A DNA stretch of 64,000 nucleotides from Variovorax sp. (lineage in GTDB: Bacteria; Pseudomonadota; Gammaproteobacteria; Burkholderiales; Burkholderiaceae_C): NCBI GenBank assembly GCA_004210915.1, contig SEGS01000001.1, positions 62,001 to 126,000 on the forward strand, read 5' to 3'. How positions within the stretch are numbered: position 1 is the first letter of the stretch; every line of letters begins with the position of its first letter. Positions 29,580 to 39,187 of the stretch are shown here, piece by piece. The notes beneath the pieces are model-generated. The model did no database searches and was not told the DNA's origin. It saw only the letters and a program-made list of their open reading frames with translations. Made by a program: the position numbers and the translations under genes.

Positions 29580-30617
29580 TCAGGCTTTGAACCGGTCCTT
29601 GGCACGCCGCGCGAAATCATTGGTGTAGGTTTTCGAGAGATCGATCTTGTCGCGCTTGACTGCGGTGTCGAAGCTCGAAATCGCGGCCAGCGCAGTCCTG
29701 GGACCGTCGGCCGGAATCAGCCCGTCGGTCGCAATCGATTCGCGCACCTTGTCAAAGGACGCAAGGTACAGCGCCCGATCGCCCAGCAGGTAGGTCTCGG
29801 GCACGGTCTTGATGATGTCGCCGGGGCCGGCTGTCTGCAACCATTTGAGGCCGTGCACGATCGCGTTGGCCAGCGCCTGGCAGGTGTTGGGGTGCTTCTG
29901 CACGAACTCGGCGGGCGCATAGAGGCAGGCCGCCGGCATCGGGCCGCCGAATACATCCTGCGTGCCCTTGAGCGTGCGGGTGTCGCTGATGATCTTCACG
30001 TCGCCCTTCTGCTCGAGCATGGTCATCACCGGGTCGGTATTGCTGATCGCATCGATCTGGCCCGAGCGCAACGCCGTGAGCGCACCGGCCGCCACGCCGA
30101 CGCCGATGAAGCTCACGTCGCTCGCCTTCAGCCCGCCGCGCGACAGCACGAGGTTGGCCACCATGTTCGTCGACGAGCCTGGTGCCGACACGCCGATCTT
30201 CCTGCCCTTGAGGTCGGCCGTTGTGTTGTACGTCGGCATGTTTTTGGTCGACACGCCGACGGCGATCTGCGGCGCGCGACCTTCGAGCACGAAGGCCTGA
30301 AAGAACTGGTTCTTCGCTTGCAGGTTGATGGTGTGTTCGTAAGCGCCGGAGCACACGTCGGCCGAACCGCCAACCACGGCTTGCAGCGCCCGCGCACCGC
30401 CTGCGAAATCGGAGATCTCGACGTCGAGCCCTTCGGCCTTGAAGTAGCCCAGCTGTTCGGAAATGGTCAGCGGCAGGTAATAGAAGGCAGCCTTGCCACC
30501 GACAGCGATCGAGATCTTCGTCTTCTCCAGCTTGGGCTGCGCAAACACCTGGGGGATCGCGATCGATGCGGCGGCCAGGGCCGTGGCAGAACTGACGAAG
30601 GTGCGGCGATGAAGCAT
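29580..30617 (-). CDS. ABC transporter substrate-binding protein (NMT1/SsuA type)
   Basis: A 345-aa periplasmic protein with a signal peptide (MLHRRTFVSSATALAAAS, cleavage likely after IPQVFA; the RR could support Tat export). The mature part follows the NMT1/SsuA pattern: YYLPLTISEQLGYFKAEGLD, then GGSADVCSGAYEHTI, then LKGRKIGVSAPGSSTNMVA. Ligands of relatives include sulfonates, nitrate, thiamine precursors and aromatic acids; the one here is unknown. It is the first gene of the importer operon. Confidence 0.9.
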   Translation of the reverse strand: MLHRRTFVSSATALAAASIAIPQVFAQPKLEKTKISIAVGGKAAFYYLPLTISEQLGYFKAEGLDVEISDFAGGARALQAVVGGSADVCSGAYEHTINLQAKNQFFQAFVLEGRAPQIAVGVSTKNMPTYNTTADLKGRKIGVSAPGSSTNMVANLVLSRGGLKASDVSFIGVGVAAGALTALRSGQIDAISNTDPVMTMLEQKGDVKIISDTRTLKGTQDVFGGPMPAACLYAPAEFVQKHPNTCQALANAIVHGLKWLQTAGPGDIIKTVPETYLLGDRALYLASFDKVRESIATDGLIPADGPRTALAAISSFDTAVKRDKIDLSKTYTNDFARRAKDRFKA

Positions 30618-30733
30618 GGAAAGAGGAGCCTCCGACTCGATGGATTCTTATAGATTGAACCCAGCTTAGAGGTGCCCCGGTGCCCCTGCATCGGGAACAT
30701 CCCGTGCGGGTTTCCACGTAACCAATTCGACCG

Positions 30734-31126
30734 CTATCGACCGGCGAAAAGCATCGCGATATTGATGAGCAACGCGAGCGACCAGACAGCACTTCGCGCG
30801 GTCCCCATGCCGCGGATGTAGAGCACCGTATAGACGATGCGCAGCAGCACGTAGCTCGCCGCGAGCGCGTCGAGCACGCCCTGCGCCGCTCCGAGCTGAT
30901 GCGCGATCACCACCGCACCAATGAAGAAAGGCAGACCCTCGAAGCCATTGGCCTGCGCCGCAAGCGCACGTGCGCGCCAGCCGCTTTGCTGGTTGCTCCA
31001 GTCGCGCGGCTGCACGTTGTCGCGCGGTCCGAAGCTGCCGGCTTTGCCCACCCATGCGGCAAAGTACGGCAACAGGGCCGCGATGAGCACGCACCAGTAA
31101 GCCAGGCTCAACGAAAAGATCTGCAT
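30734..31126 (-). CDS. MAPEG family membrane protein
   Basis: A 130-aa protein with four hydrophobic helices and the bacterial MAPEG-like core: RARALAAQANGFEGLPFFIG, then ASYVLLRIVYTVLYIRGMGT. Eukaryotic relatives handle glutathione and eicosanoids; the bacterial group is not characterised. ATG 31126 is chosen because upstream sequence is in the recR tail. It starts 22 bases after recR and may be cotranscribed with dnaX-ybaB-recR. Confidence 0.82.
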   Translation of the reverse strand: MQIFSLSLAYWCVLIAALLPYFAAWVGKAGSFGPRDNVQPRDWSNQQSGWRARALAAQANGFEGLPFFIGAVVIAHQLGAAQGVLDALAASYVLLRIVYTVLYIRGMGTARSAVWSLALLINIAMLFAGR

Positions 31127-31148
31127 GGTGCGTCCTTGTGAAACTGCA

Positions 31149-31739
31149 TCAGCGCCGGTCCACCAGCGCATGGGCAATGGTGCCCAGGTCCACGTATTCG
31201 AGTTCGCTGCCGGCCGGCACACCGCGAGCCAGACGGGTCACGGTCAGGCCTCGCTGCCGCAGCGCTTCGCCGATCACGTGCGCGGTGGCCTCGCCTTCCG
31301 CCGTGAAGTTGGTGGCCAGGATCACTTCGCTCACCACGCCATCGAGTGCGCGGTCAAAGAGTTTCTGCAGCCCGATGTCGGCCGGGCCGATGCCATCGAG
31401 CGGACTGAGCTTGCCCATCAGCACGAAGTAGTAGCCGCGAAACGCGCCGGTGCGTTCGAGTGCGGCCTGGTCGGCCGGTGTCTCGATCACGCAGAGCTTG
31501 GTCCGGTCGCGCCGCGCGTCGAGGCAGACGCTGCAAACCGGTGCTTCGGTGAAGGTGTTGCAGCGGTCGCAATGCCGCACCTGATGCACGGCCTGCTCCA
31601 GCGCGCGCGCCAGCAGCTGCGTGCCTTCGCGGTCGTGCTGCAGCAAATGGAAGGCCATGCGCGAGGCCGACTTGACCCCGACGCCCGGAAGGCGCCGCAG
31701 CGCGTCGACCAGCGCGTCGAGCGAACTCGAATCAGCCAT
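31149..31739 (-). CDS. recR: Recombination mediator RecR
   Basis: A 196-aa protein that acts with RecO and RecF to load RecA onto gapped DNA. It has the N-terminal helix-hairpin-helix ([20 protein letters not shown]), the four-Cys zinc finger [16 protein letters not shown] and a Toprim domain containing [14 protein letters not shown]. It follows ybaB by 15 bases in the conserved dnaX-ybaB-recR operon. Confidence 0.96.
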   Translation of the reverse strand: MADSSSLDALVDALRRLPGVGVKSASRMAFHLLQHDREGTQLLARALEQAVHQVRHCDRCNTFTEAPVCSVCLDARRDRTKLCVIETPADQAALERTGAFRGYYFVLMGKLSPLDGIGPADIGLQKLFDRALDGVVSEVILATNFTAEGEATAHVIGEALRQRGLTVTRLARGVPAGSELEYVDLGTIAHALVDRR

Positions 31740-31754
31740 GCAGTGCAGCGAAGA

Positions 31755-32087
31755 TCAGAACGGCATCTTCATGCCAGGCGGCAGCCCCGGCATGCCGGCC
31801 GTGAGCTTGCCCATCTTGGCTTCGCTCGTTTCCTCGGCCTTGCGCACTGCTGCATTGAACGCCGCGGCCACCAGATCTTCGAGCATGTCCTTGTCGTCGG
31901 CCAGCAGGCTCGGGTCGATGGTGATGCGCTTGACGTCGTGCTTGCAGGTCATCACGACCTTGACCAGACCGGCGCCGGATTCACCTTCGACCTCGATGGT
32001 CGCCAGTTCCTCCTGCGCCTTCTTGAGGTTGTCCTGCATGGCTTGCGCCTGCTTCATGAGGCCGGCCAGTTGTCCTTTGTTGAACAT
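31755..32087 (-). CDS. ybaB: YbaB/EbfC family nucleoid-associated protein
   Basis: A 110-aa DNA-binding protein. It starts [20 protein letters not shown] and has the central [21 protein letters not shown] strand region (written here in parts: [21 protein letters not shown]), and the Pro/Gly/Met-rich tail [11 protein letters not shown]. It forms dimers that bind and bridge DNA. Its position between dnaX and recR is conserved in proteobacteria. Confidence 0.95.
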   Translation of the reverse strand: MFNKGQLAGLMKQAQAMQDNLKKAQEELATIEVEGESGAGLVKVVMTCKHDVKRITIDPSLLADDKDMLEDLVAAAFNAAVRKAEETSEAKMGKLTAGMPGLPPGMKMPF

Positions 32088-32128
32088 CGTTGATCCTGAA
32101 AAAAATGAGTAAGTGAGTGGGGTGGATG

Positions 32129-34027
32129 TTATGCGGGGCGCAAGGTCCCGGGAACGACCTTCGCGTCGAAGTCGCGCATCAGCGCCTGGATTTCTGGATC
32201 GCCGTGGATCGCCTCCTCGGCCGCGCGCTGGCGCAGCTCGGCAGCCACCTTGTTGCGGCGCGCCGGGCTGTCGGCGACGACGCCAACCTCGATCGCGATC
32301 GTCACGCTGTGGCCGAGAGCTGCCAGCGCGACCTGCAGTTTGTCGCGGCTGCCGGGCTGGTTCAGTGTTTCGCGCTCGACGCGCAGCAGCCACTGATCGA
32401 CATCGCGGGCCACCAACTGTGACTGCAGCGCGAGTTCGCGCGCCAGCGCCGTGATGGTCTCTGCCACAACCATCTGCGTGACGGTGGCGTGCCAGAAGTC
32501 GCCGTCCTCGCTGGGCTCGATCGCCGCGGGCGCTGCGCGGTGGTTGTCGCCGCGCGGCACGTCGCGTGCGCCTGCGGGTGGCTGCACCCGGATCGGCACT
32601 GCGACGACATGGGCCGGCGGCGTCGATTCGGGTTGGCCATCGGGGGCCGGGGCTGCTGATGTGGACGGGTCGGACGGCCGGGGCGGCGAACTGACGAGGG
32701 GCAACCGCTGGCCCGGCGGGGCGGACGGTGCCGGCATTGCCCGCTCGGCCTGAAGCGCTGGCGCGCCCGCAGACATGGGCATGGACACAGGGACGGTCGC
32801 AGAAACCGGCGCAGACGCGGGCGGTTTTGCGGGCGGTGCGGCAGGCGATGGCAACGCAGGCCGCCGTGCCTCCACCGTGCCAACGTGGCTATCGCTCAGA
32901 GTTTTTTTTTCAGCCGTGCCCGCGGGCTTGAACGCCAGCAGGCGCAGCAGCACCATCGTCAGCGCCGCGTATTCATCAGGCGCGAGACCAAGTTCGGCGC
33001 GGCCGTGCAGGCAGAGGCTGTAGAGCAACTGGGTTTCGTCCGGCGGCATCAAAGCAGCGAGCCTTGCTGTGTCTGCCGCATCCGGGTCGGCCGCATCGAC
33101 GCTTCCCGTGCGGGAAGGCACGGCCTGCAGCACCGCCATGGCTTGCAGCACGGTGGTCATCTCTTCCAGCGTGGAGGCCGCTGCCATGCCGTCGCGCCGC
33201 AGGGCCTCCGAGGTCTCGACGACTGTCTTGCCGTCGCCTGCAGCCAGCGCGTCGATCAGCCTGAACACATGGCTGCGGTCGACGCTGCCCAGCATCTGGC
33301 GCACGCCGGCCTCTCGCAGTTCCCCGTTGCCGAAAGCGATGGCCTGGTCGGCGAGCGAGAGCGCGTCGCGCATCGATCCGCGCGCCGCACGCGCAAGCAG
33401 GCGCAACGCCTGGACGTCGGAGGGCACCCCTTCGGCCTGCAGCACCGTCGTCAGGTGCTCCAGCACGGTCTCGGGTGCCATCGGGCGCAGGTTGAACTGG
33501 AGGCAGCGCGACAGCACGGTCACGGGCACCTTCTGCGGGTCGGTGGTCGCCAGCACAAACTTCAGGTACTCGGGCGGCTCTTCGAGCGTCTTGAGCATTG
33601 CGTTGAACGCGGTGTTCGTGAGCATGTGCACTTCGTCGATCATGAAGACCTTGAAGCGCCCCTGCACCGGTTTGTAGACCGCCTGCTCCAGCAGCGACTG
33701 CACCTCGTCAACCCCGCGATTCGATGCGGCATCGAGTTCGGTGTAATCGACGAAGCGGCCCGAATCGATGTCCTTGCACGCATCGCACACGCCACACGGC
33801 GTGGCCGTGATGCCGCCCTGCCCATCCACGCCCTGGCAATTGAGCGACTTCGCCAGAATGCGCGACACCGTCGTCTTGCCGACGCCCCGCGTCCCGGTGA
33901 ACAGGTAAGCGTGGTGCAACCGCTGGGTTGTCAGGGCGTTCGACAAGGCCTGCACCACGTGCGCCTGACCCACCATTTCCTCGAAGTTTCGAGGGCGGTA
34001 TTTGCGGGCAAGCACGAGATAGGACAT
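32129..34027 (-). CDS. dnaX: DNA polymerase III tau subunit, with internal A9 run that could yield a gamma form
   Basis: A 632-aa clamp-loader ATPase. Walker A is GTRGVGKTT, the zinc site includes CGVCDAC, Walker B is FMIDEVHML and the sensor region is LSRCLQF. Domain III ends near residue 370, and a Pro/Ala-rich linker leads to the C-terminal domain that binds the polymerase. Codons 373-376 are GAA AAA AAA ACT, a run of nine A. A shift to the -1 frame, or one added A in the transcript, gives N-S-E-R then TAG after residue 379. A +1 shift meets TGA at once. Confidence 0.95.
   Translation of the reverse strand: MSYLVLARKYRPRNFEEMVGQAHVVQALSNALTTQRLHHAYLFTGTRGVGKTTVSRILAKSLNCQGVDGQGGITATPCGVCDACKDIDSGRFVDYTELDAASNRGVDEVQSLLEQAVYKPVQGRFKVFMIDEVHMLTNTAFNAMLKTLEEPPEYLKFVLATTDPQKVPVTVLSRCLQFNLRPMAPETVLEHLTTVLQAEGVPSDVQALRLLARAARGSMRDALSLADQAIAFGNGELREAGVRQMLGSVDRSHVFRLIDALAAGDGKTVVETSEALRRDGMAAASTLEEMTTVLQAMAVLQAVPSRTGSVDAADPDAADTARLAALMPPDETQLLYSLCLHGRAELGLAPDEYAALTMVLLRLLAFKPAGTAEKKTLSDSHVGTVEARRPALPSPAAPPAKPPASAPVSATVPVSMPMSAGAPALQAERAMPAPSAPPGQRLPLVSSPPRPSDPSTSAAPAPDGQPESTPPAHVVAVPIRVQPPAGARDVPRGDNHRAAPAAIEPSEDGDFWHATVTQMVVAETITALARELALQSQLVARDVDQWLLRVERETLNQPGSRDKLQVALAALGHSVTIAIEVGVVADSPARRNKVAAELRQRAAEEAIHGDPEIQALMRDFDAKVVPGTLRPA
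32889..32911 (-). promoter_or_regulatory. dnaX: Candidate slippage or frameshift site in dnaX
   Basis: G followed by nine A (minus strand, 32911-32902), read as E373-K374-K375-T376. The -1 frame reaches TAG at 32891-32889. The site falls just after the domain III/linker border, where gamma is made in other bacteria. Confidence 0.6.
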
Positions 34028-34112
34028 CGAGGCATTCTAAAAGGCCGTCCGACATGCCTCAGTGCGTAGAAGGGGAAAAGCCAGGCGCGCCGATGGCCTC
34101 GATTCGAGGCCT

Positions 34113-34118
34113 TAGAAT
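34113..34118 (+). promoter_or_regulatory. -10 element of the 4.5S RNA gene
   Basis: TAGAAT, followed by CG, lies eight bases before the inferred RNA 5' end. The tRNA-Pro gene has the same TAGAATCG at 60717-60724. No clear -35 hexamer is seen. Confidence 0.5.
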
Positions 34119-34125
34119 CGCACCC

Positions 34126-34220
34126 GACGGGCCTCCCCGCATGGTGAAGTGGCCAACCGGGTCAGATGGGGAACCAAGCAGCCCTAACTGCGTAGCCAGT
34201 GCCGGGGGTAAGGCTCGTCA
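34126..34220 (+). ncRNA. ffs: Signal recognition particle 4.5S RNA
   Basis: The small bacterial SRP RNA, which pairs with Ffh to target membrane proteins. The closing stem GACGGGCC (34126-34133) pairs with GGCTCGTC (34212-34219). The conserved apical part is visible as GGGTCAGATGGGGAACC, then AAGCAGCC, with GCCGGGGGTAAGGC near the 3' end. Downstream CTCTTCTTTTCT is pyrimidine-rich and may aid termination. Position next to dnaX is usual in Burkholderiales. It is divergent from dnaX. Confidence 0.9.
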
Positions 34221-34316
34221 CCTCTTCTTTTCTGTGCCGATGCGCATAGACATCCGATGGCGCAGCAGAGACGACGTCCCTGCGCATCACCTGCAATCAC
34301 CCTCTTCCCGAAGTCG

Positions 34317-34595
34317 CTAAGTGCCGAAGCGCATCGCCAGGCGGGCATGGAGCTTGTCGACCAGCAACAAGGTGTCGTGCTCAAGCGTAGGAACCGAATA
34401 GCAGCCCAGTGGATAGCCTTCGTAGCTGACGTCGACGTCGCGGAATGACTGCCCGAAGGCGGTGGCGGCATCGTGCAGGCACTCGGCCATCGACCGCAGT
34501 CCTTGGCGTGCATAGCACTCAGCACCATTGCCCAGCCGCACGCTGTAGTTGTAATAACGTTCTGCGATCCTTTTGATATCCACGTTCGGATTCAT
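34317..34595 (-). CDS. Hypothetical protein, 92 aa
   Basis: A 92-aa soluble-looking protein that I do not recognise. It contains IAERYYNYSVRLGNGAECYA, then RSMAECLHDAATAFGQSF and TLEHDTLLLVDKLHARLA. No motif or signal peptide is visible. ATG 34595 is chosen for its GGGAGGG ribosome site; a start at 34619 is possible. It converges on the 4.5S RNA gene and lies downstream of the addB-addA-flavoprotein operon. Confidence 0.6.
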   Translation of the reverse strand: MNPNVDIKRIAERYYNYSVRLGNGAECYARQGLRSMAECLHDAATAFGQSFRDVDVSYEGYPLGCYSVPTLEHDTLLLVDKLHARLAMRFGT

Positions 34596-34676
34596 GAGGC
34601 GCCCTCCCTTGCCGGCCATTGTCCGCAACTTGCGAGGCAAGCGCACGTCAACCGGAAGTATTCAGTGCACGCACGC

Positions 34677-35933
34677 TCAGTGCTGCCCCGCCGCCTGATC
34701 GAGGTGACTGAGCACCCCACGCGCGGCAACGGCACCGCTGGCCATGGCCGCAGTCAGCAGGTAGCCGCCCGTCGGCGCCTCCCAGTCGAGCATCTCGCCG
34801 GCGCAGAAGAGGCCCGGCCGCGCTGACGCCATCAGCCGTTCGTCCAGCGCAGCGAAGCGCACGCCGCCCGCGCTGCTGATGGCCTCATCGATCGGCCGTG
34901 GTGCGATCAATCGCAATGGCGCGGCCTTGATCGCCGCAGCCAGCTGCACTGGATCGTGCATCGCGTCGCGCGACAAGGTCTCGTGCAGCACACCGGCCTT
35001 GATGCCGTCGATGCCCAGCCGGCTCTTGAGATGGCTGCTGAGCGAGCGGGCGCCGCGTGGATGCATGACGGCCGCGAGCACCTGTTCGGGCGTGCGATCG
35101 GGCAGCAGGTCGAGCGTCAGCGTGGCGCTGCCCTCGGCGGCAATCTCGTCGCGCAGCAGGGATGAAGCCGCATAGATCAGGCTGCCCTCGATGCCGGTGG
35201 CGGTCGCGACGAACTCGCCCTTGCGCGCGAAGCGTCGACCGCGGGAATCGGTGAAGGCGATCGCGACCGACTTGAAAGGCTGACCCGCAAAGCGACTCGA
35301 AAAGTGCTCGCTCCATGCCATGTCGAAGCCGCAGTTCGCGGGCGCCAAGGGCGCTACATCGATGCCGTCGGCCTGCAGCCAGGGCACCCACGCGCCGTCG
35401 GAACCCAGACGCGACCAGCTGCCACCGCCCAGCGCAAGCACCACGGCATCAGCGGCTTGCGCCTGCTCGCCCGAGGGCGTCGCAAAGCGCAAGCTGTGCG
35501 CCGCCGACGCGCTCTCTGCCCACCCAAGCCAGCGGTGACGCATGTGGAACTGCACGTCGTTGCTGCGCAGTCGGTGCAGCCAGGCCCGCAGCAGCGGCGC
35601 CGCCTTCATGTCCTTCGGGAACACGCGGCCGGAGGTGCCCACGAAGGTCTCGATGCCCAAGTCCTGCGCCCAGTCGCGCAGGGCCTGCGGCCCCAGTTGC
35701 GCCAACCAAGGCTCGACCTGGGCCCGGCGATCGCCGAAGCGGCTCGCGAAGATGTCCGCTGGCTCCGAGTGGGTGAGGTTCAGCCCGCCGCGTCCGGCCA
35801 GCAGGAATTTGCGGCCGACCGAGGGCATCGCGTCGTAGACGTGCACTTGCAGCCCCTGTGCACTCAACACCTCCGCAGCCATCAATCCGGCGGGACCGCC
35901 ACCGATCACCGACACCGTTTTCGTTTCGTTCAT
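34677..35933 (-). CDS. HI0933/TIGR03862-type flavoprotein
   Basis: A 418-aa FAD-binding protein. It has the N-terminal dinucleotide fold GGGPAGLMAAEVLSAQG, then GRKFLLAGRGGLNLTHSE, which is diagnostic for the HI0933 family, and ALGGGSWSRLGSDG. The C-terminal FAD contact is FCAGEMLDWEAPTGGYLL. The enzymatic role of the family is unknown. It overlaps addA by four bases (ATGA) and so is cotranscribed with the recombination nuclease genes. Confidence 0.88.
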   Translation of the reverse strand: MNETKTVSVIGGGPAGLMAAEVLSAQGLQVHVYDAMPSVGRKFLLAGRGGLNLTHSEPADIFASRFGDRRAQVEPWLAQLGPQALRDWAQDLGIETFVGTSGRVFPKDMKAAPLLRAWLHRLRSNDVQFHMRHRWLGWAESASAAHSLRFATPSGEQAQAADAVVLALGGGSWSRLGSDGAWVPWLQADGIDVAPLAPANCGFDMAWSEHFSSRFAGQPFKSVAIAFTDSRGRRFARKGEFVATATGIEGSLIYAASSLLRDEIAAEGSATLTLDLLPDRTPEQVLAAVMHPRGARSLSSHLKSRLGIDGIKAGVLHETLSRDAMHDPVQLAAAIKAAPLRLIAPRPIDEAISSAGGVRFAALDERLMASARPGLFCAGEMLDWEAPTGGYLLTAAMASGAVAARGVLSHLDQAAGQH

Positions 35934-38900
35934 TCAATTTCAATCAAGGCGCCCTGCCCGGTCAGGAACGCGACGCGCACCACGGCACCGGGCGAGGCGA
36001 TCTGCACCGCCGCGCGGTAGCGCTGCATCTGTGCAATCAGGGCCGGGTCGCGCTCTGGGCGCGCCGCGGATTTATGGTCGAGCACCCACCAGTCGCCGCT
36101 CTCGCGGTGCCGCACCAGCCGGTCGATACGCAGGGTCTCGCCTTCATGCACCAGGCTGACCTCGTTGCCATGCCAGTCGATCACCTGCGCGTCCCAGGCC
36201 CAGGCGCCCTCGCCAGCGCGGATGCGTTCGGCCAGTTGCGCCGCCGTCCGTGCCTGTGCGGGATCGAGCATGAACTCGCGTGCGGCAGCGCGTACGTGGG
36301 CAGGCGACAGCGGCGCACCGGGCGTGGCCCACTCCAGCAACCGGTGCATCGCCTGGCCGAAGGCGGCGGCGCGCGCATCGCGCGTGGCATCGGCCATCCG
36401 GGTCGCACCGGGCGATGGCGGCAGCACCGATGCAGGTACTTCGTTGAGTGCAAAGTGGGCGACCGGGCCTGCCGCGGAAGGCGCCGACAGCGGCACATCC
36501 AGCGTGGCGGGCGTGCACAGCGCCTCGAGCCGCGCCCACCAGCTGCCGTCGCTCGGGCGCGCCGGCGTCACCGACGAGAGCACCAGCCTCTCCCGCGCCC
36601 GTGTGGTCGCGACATACAGGCCGTTGAGCTCTTCGCGGTGGCGCGCACGTTGCTCCTCTTCGAGCAAAGGGACCGCGCAGACGGGCGGCGTCTTCTCGCT
36701 TGCCATGAAGACGAAGCGCGTCGGCCGGCGGTCGCTGCCCTTCCATTCGACCAGCACGCCCATCGTTTGCGCGCGCGGCGCGGCGGCATCGCAATCGAGT
36801 AGCAGCACGTTGTCGGCCTCCAGACCCTTGGCGCCGTGCACAGTCAGCAATTGGACGGCATCGGGCGCGCTCACCACGGGCGCGCGCACGCCGCCAGCGC
36901 GCAGCGCCCGCACCAAGCTGTAGGCCGTAGTGAAGCGCGCGCCATCGATCTCCAGCGAGGCGGCCAGCAGACCGCGCAGGTTGGCCAGCACGCCCTGCCG
37001 AAACACCACGGGCGCCGCGGCGCCGAAGCGCGCCAGCACATCGCCTTGCTGAAAGATCGCATCCAGCGCATCGTGCGGCGGCAGCGTTGCCAGCCAGCCC
37101 TGCCAGCGACGCAGCACGGCACCAAGTGGCGCCAGTTCTTCGGGCAGATCGTCGCTCTCGTTCAACAGCGTGAGCCAGGGCACGCCGGGGCGCGCGCGCT
37201 GGCGCAAGGCCAGCTCGACCAGCGCGTCGTCGCCGATGCCGAACAGCGGCGACTTCAAAGCGCGCGCCAGCGAGAGGTCGTGCGCGGGCGATACCAGCGC
37301 ATCGACCAGCGCGACCATGTCCTGCACTTCGGGCGCGTCGTGCAGCTCGTTCTTCTCGGGCTGCTGCGCCGGGATGTGCCGCGCACGCAGCGCGTCCTGC
37401 ATGGCGGTGAGCCGGCTGCGACGCCGCGCCAGCACCATGATCTGGCTCGGCAGCGTGCCATCGGCGATGCGTTGCGCCACCCAGCCGGCGGCCTGCTCGC
37501 ATTCCTTCTGCAGCAACTGCTCTTCGGGCAGCACGCGGGGCGTGACCAGGCTGTCACGCCAGTGCAGCATGCCGTCGTCGGCCGGTGCCGCGTCGGCGCC
37601 GCCACCGGCCGCATCGCGCGGAATCGGCGGCAGCTTGATCCGCTCGCCTTCGTCGCCGCGCTCGGTGGTGTGATCGCGATAGCCGTCGAACTCGCCGGCC
37701 GCCTGGGCGGCGCCCATGGCCGCGTTGACCAGACCGACCACGGCCTTCGCGTTGCGGTGCGTGTGGTCGCAATTGAGTTCTTCACCCTCGAGCGTTTCGC
37801 GCACGAACCTGCGCGCCGCGATGAAGACCTGCGGTTCGGCACGCCGAAACCGATAGATGCTCTGCTTCGGATCGCCGACGATGAACACGCGCGGCGCGCT
37901 GGCGCCCGCACCGGCGTAGGCGCTGAGCCAGCCGTGCAACGTTTGCCATTGCAGCGGATTGGTGTCCTGGAACTCGTCGATCAGCAGGTGTGCGATGCGC
38001 GCATCCAGCCGCTCCTGCACCCAGCCGGCCAGTGCGGTGTCGCCGAGCAGCATCTGGGCGGCCTGCTCCACGTCGTTCATGTCGACCCAACCGTGCGCCC
38101 GCTTGACCTGTGCGAACACGCCGACCAGCAGGTGCGTGAGGCGTGTCATGCGCTGCTGATAAAGCCAGGCCGTGTGCTGCGCCTGGGCCGCGCAGAGCTG
38201 TTGCAGTTCGGCCTCGGCCTCCTGTGCCGCGGGGTACTTCTGCAGGTTCTTGTTCAGGCGGTCTTCGGTGGCGACGAAGAAGGCCTTGCGCAGACGCGCG
38301 AGCGCGGCGGGCAGCGACGCAGCGTCGGGCTCGCCGACGCCGAAGATGTCGATCACCGCCTCGGCGGCCTTCTGCGGCGTCTTGTTGGCTTCGCGGCCCA
38401 GGGCCGCTGCGCGGGCCAGCCACCGTTGCCGGACGGCGTCGCCGAGCAACCCTTCGGTCGGCACGGCGAAACCGTCGAGCGCCGGGTGCAGCGCGCCGAA
38501 TGGCTGCACCGCGGTTTCAGGTTCGGACAGCATGAACTCCACGCGGCGCGTCAGTGCTTCGCCCAGCGCCTTCGCGGTCTGCGAACGACCGTGGGTCTCG
38601 ACCAGTGCGCAGTAGTCGGCCAGCGCCTCTGCGTCGGCGGTCACGGCTTCGAAGAAGGGGCGCCAGGTTCGGGCGCGGGCTTCGGCATCGTCTTCGAGCA
38701 GCTCGTAGTTGGCGGGCAAGCCCAGTTGCTGCATCACCGCCAGCGGCGCGTTGCGCAGCAGGCCTGCGAACCACGCATGGAAGGTGCGGAACTGCACCGG
38801 CCGGCCACTTTCAAGCAGACGGCGGTACAGGCCCTGCAGCCGTGGCGCGGCGGCGGCGGTCTCGGCCGCGCCCATGCCGCGCACTGTGAGTTCGCTCACC

Positions 38901-39187
38901 AGCTGCGCGTGGTCGCGACCGGCGAACTGCGCAAGCCATTGGTCGAGCCTTTCGCGCATCTCACCAGCCGCCTTCTTGGTGAAGGTGATCGCGAGGATCT
39001 CGTGCGCCTCGCAGGCGCCCTCTCCTTCGACGAGCAGCGCGCGCACGATGCGCGACACCAGCATCCAGGTCTTTCCCGCGCCAGCGCAGGCCTCGACCGC
39101 GACCGAACGGCGCGGATCGCAGGCCACCGCATAGAAGGCTTCGCGCGCGACGCGCTGGCCGTTGTGCTCGTAGGCGGCGCCGTTCAT
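35930..39187 (-). CDS. addA: UvrD-family helicase-nuclease, AddA-like
   Basis: A 1085-aa protein with superfamily 1 helicase motifs: Walker A AGAGKT at 35-40, DEFQDTNPLQW (motif II), GDPKQSIYRFRRA (motif III) and LLTVHGAKGLEADNVLLLD (motif V). Motif VI is YVATTRARERL. The C-terminal nuclease domain has LRIDRLVRH and WVLDHKSA, matching the AddA D-x(n)-D-x-K pattern. With AddB it would process double-strand breaks to Chi-controlled 3' tails, in place of RecBCD. It is coupled to addB upstream by ATGA. Confidence 0.9.
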   Translation of the reverse strand: MNGAAYEHNGQRVAREAFYAVACDPRRSVAVEACAGAGKTWMLVSRIVRALLVEGEGACEAHEILAITFTKKAAGEMRERLDQWLAQFAGRDHAQLVSELTVRGMGAAETAAAAPRLQGLYRRLLESGRPVQFRTFHAWFAGLLRNAPLAVMQQLGLPANYELLEDDAEARARTWRPFFEAVTADAEALADYCALVETHGRSQTAKALGEALTRRVEFMLSEPETAVQPFGALHPALDGFAVPTEGLLGDAVRQRWLARAAALGREANKTPQKAAEAVIDIFGVGEPDAASLPAALARLRKAFFVATEDRLNKNLQKYPAAQEAEAELQQLCAAQAQHTAWLYQQRMTRLTHLLVGVFAQVKRAHGWVDMNDVEQAAQMLLGDTALAGWVQERLDARIAHLLIDEFQDTNPLQWQTLHGWLSAYAGAGASAPRVFIVGDPKQSIYRFRRAEPQVFIAARRFVRETLEGEELNCDHTHRNAKAVVGLVNAAMGAAQAAGEFDGYRDHTTERGDEGERIKLPPIPRDAAGGGADAAPADDGMLHWRDSLVTPRVLPEEQLLQKECEQAAGWVAQRIADGTLPSQIMVLARRRSRLTAMQDALRARHIPAQQPEKNELHDAPEVQDMVALVDALVSPAHDLSLARALKSPLFGIGDDALVELALRQRARPGVPWLTLLNESDDLPEELAPLGAVLRRWQGWLATLPPHDALDAIFQQGDVLARFGAAAPVVFRQGVLANLRGLLAASLEIDGARFTTAYSLVRALRAGGVRAPVVSAPDAVQLLTVHGAKGLEADNVLLLDCDAAAPRAQTMGVLVEWKGSDRRPTRFVFMASEKTPPVCAVPLLEEEQRARHREELNGLYVATTRARERLVLSSVTPARPSDGSWWARLEALCTPATLDVPLSAPSAAGPVAHFALNEVPASVLPPSPGATRMADATRDARAAAFGQAMHRLLEWATPGAPLSPAHVRAAAREFMLDPAQARTAAQLAERIRAGEGAWAWDAQVIDWHGNEVSLVHEGETLRIDRLVRHRESGDWWVLDHKSAARPERDPALIAQMQRYRAAVQIASPGAVVRVAFLTGQGALIEIE

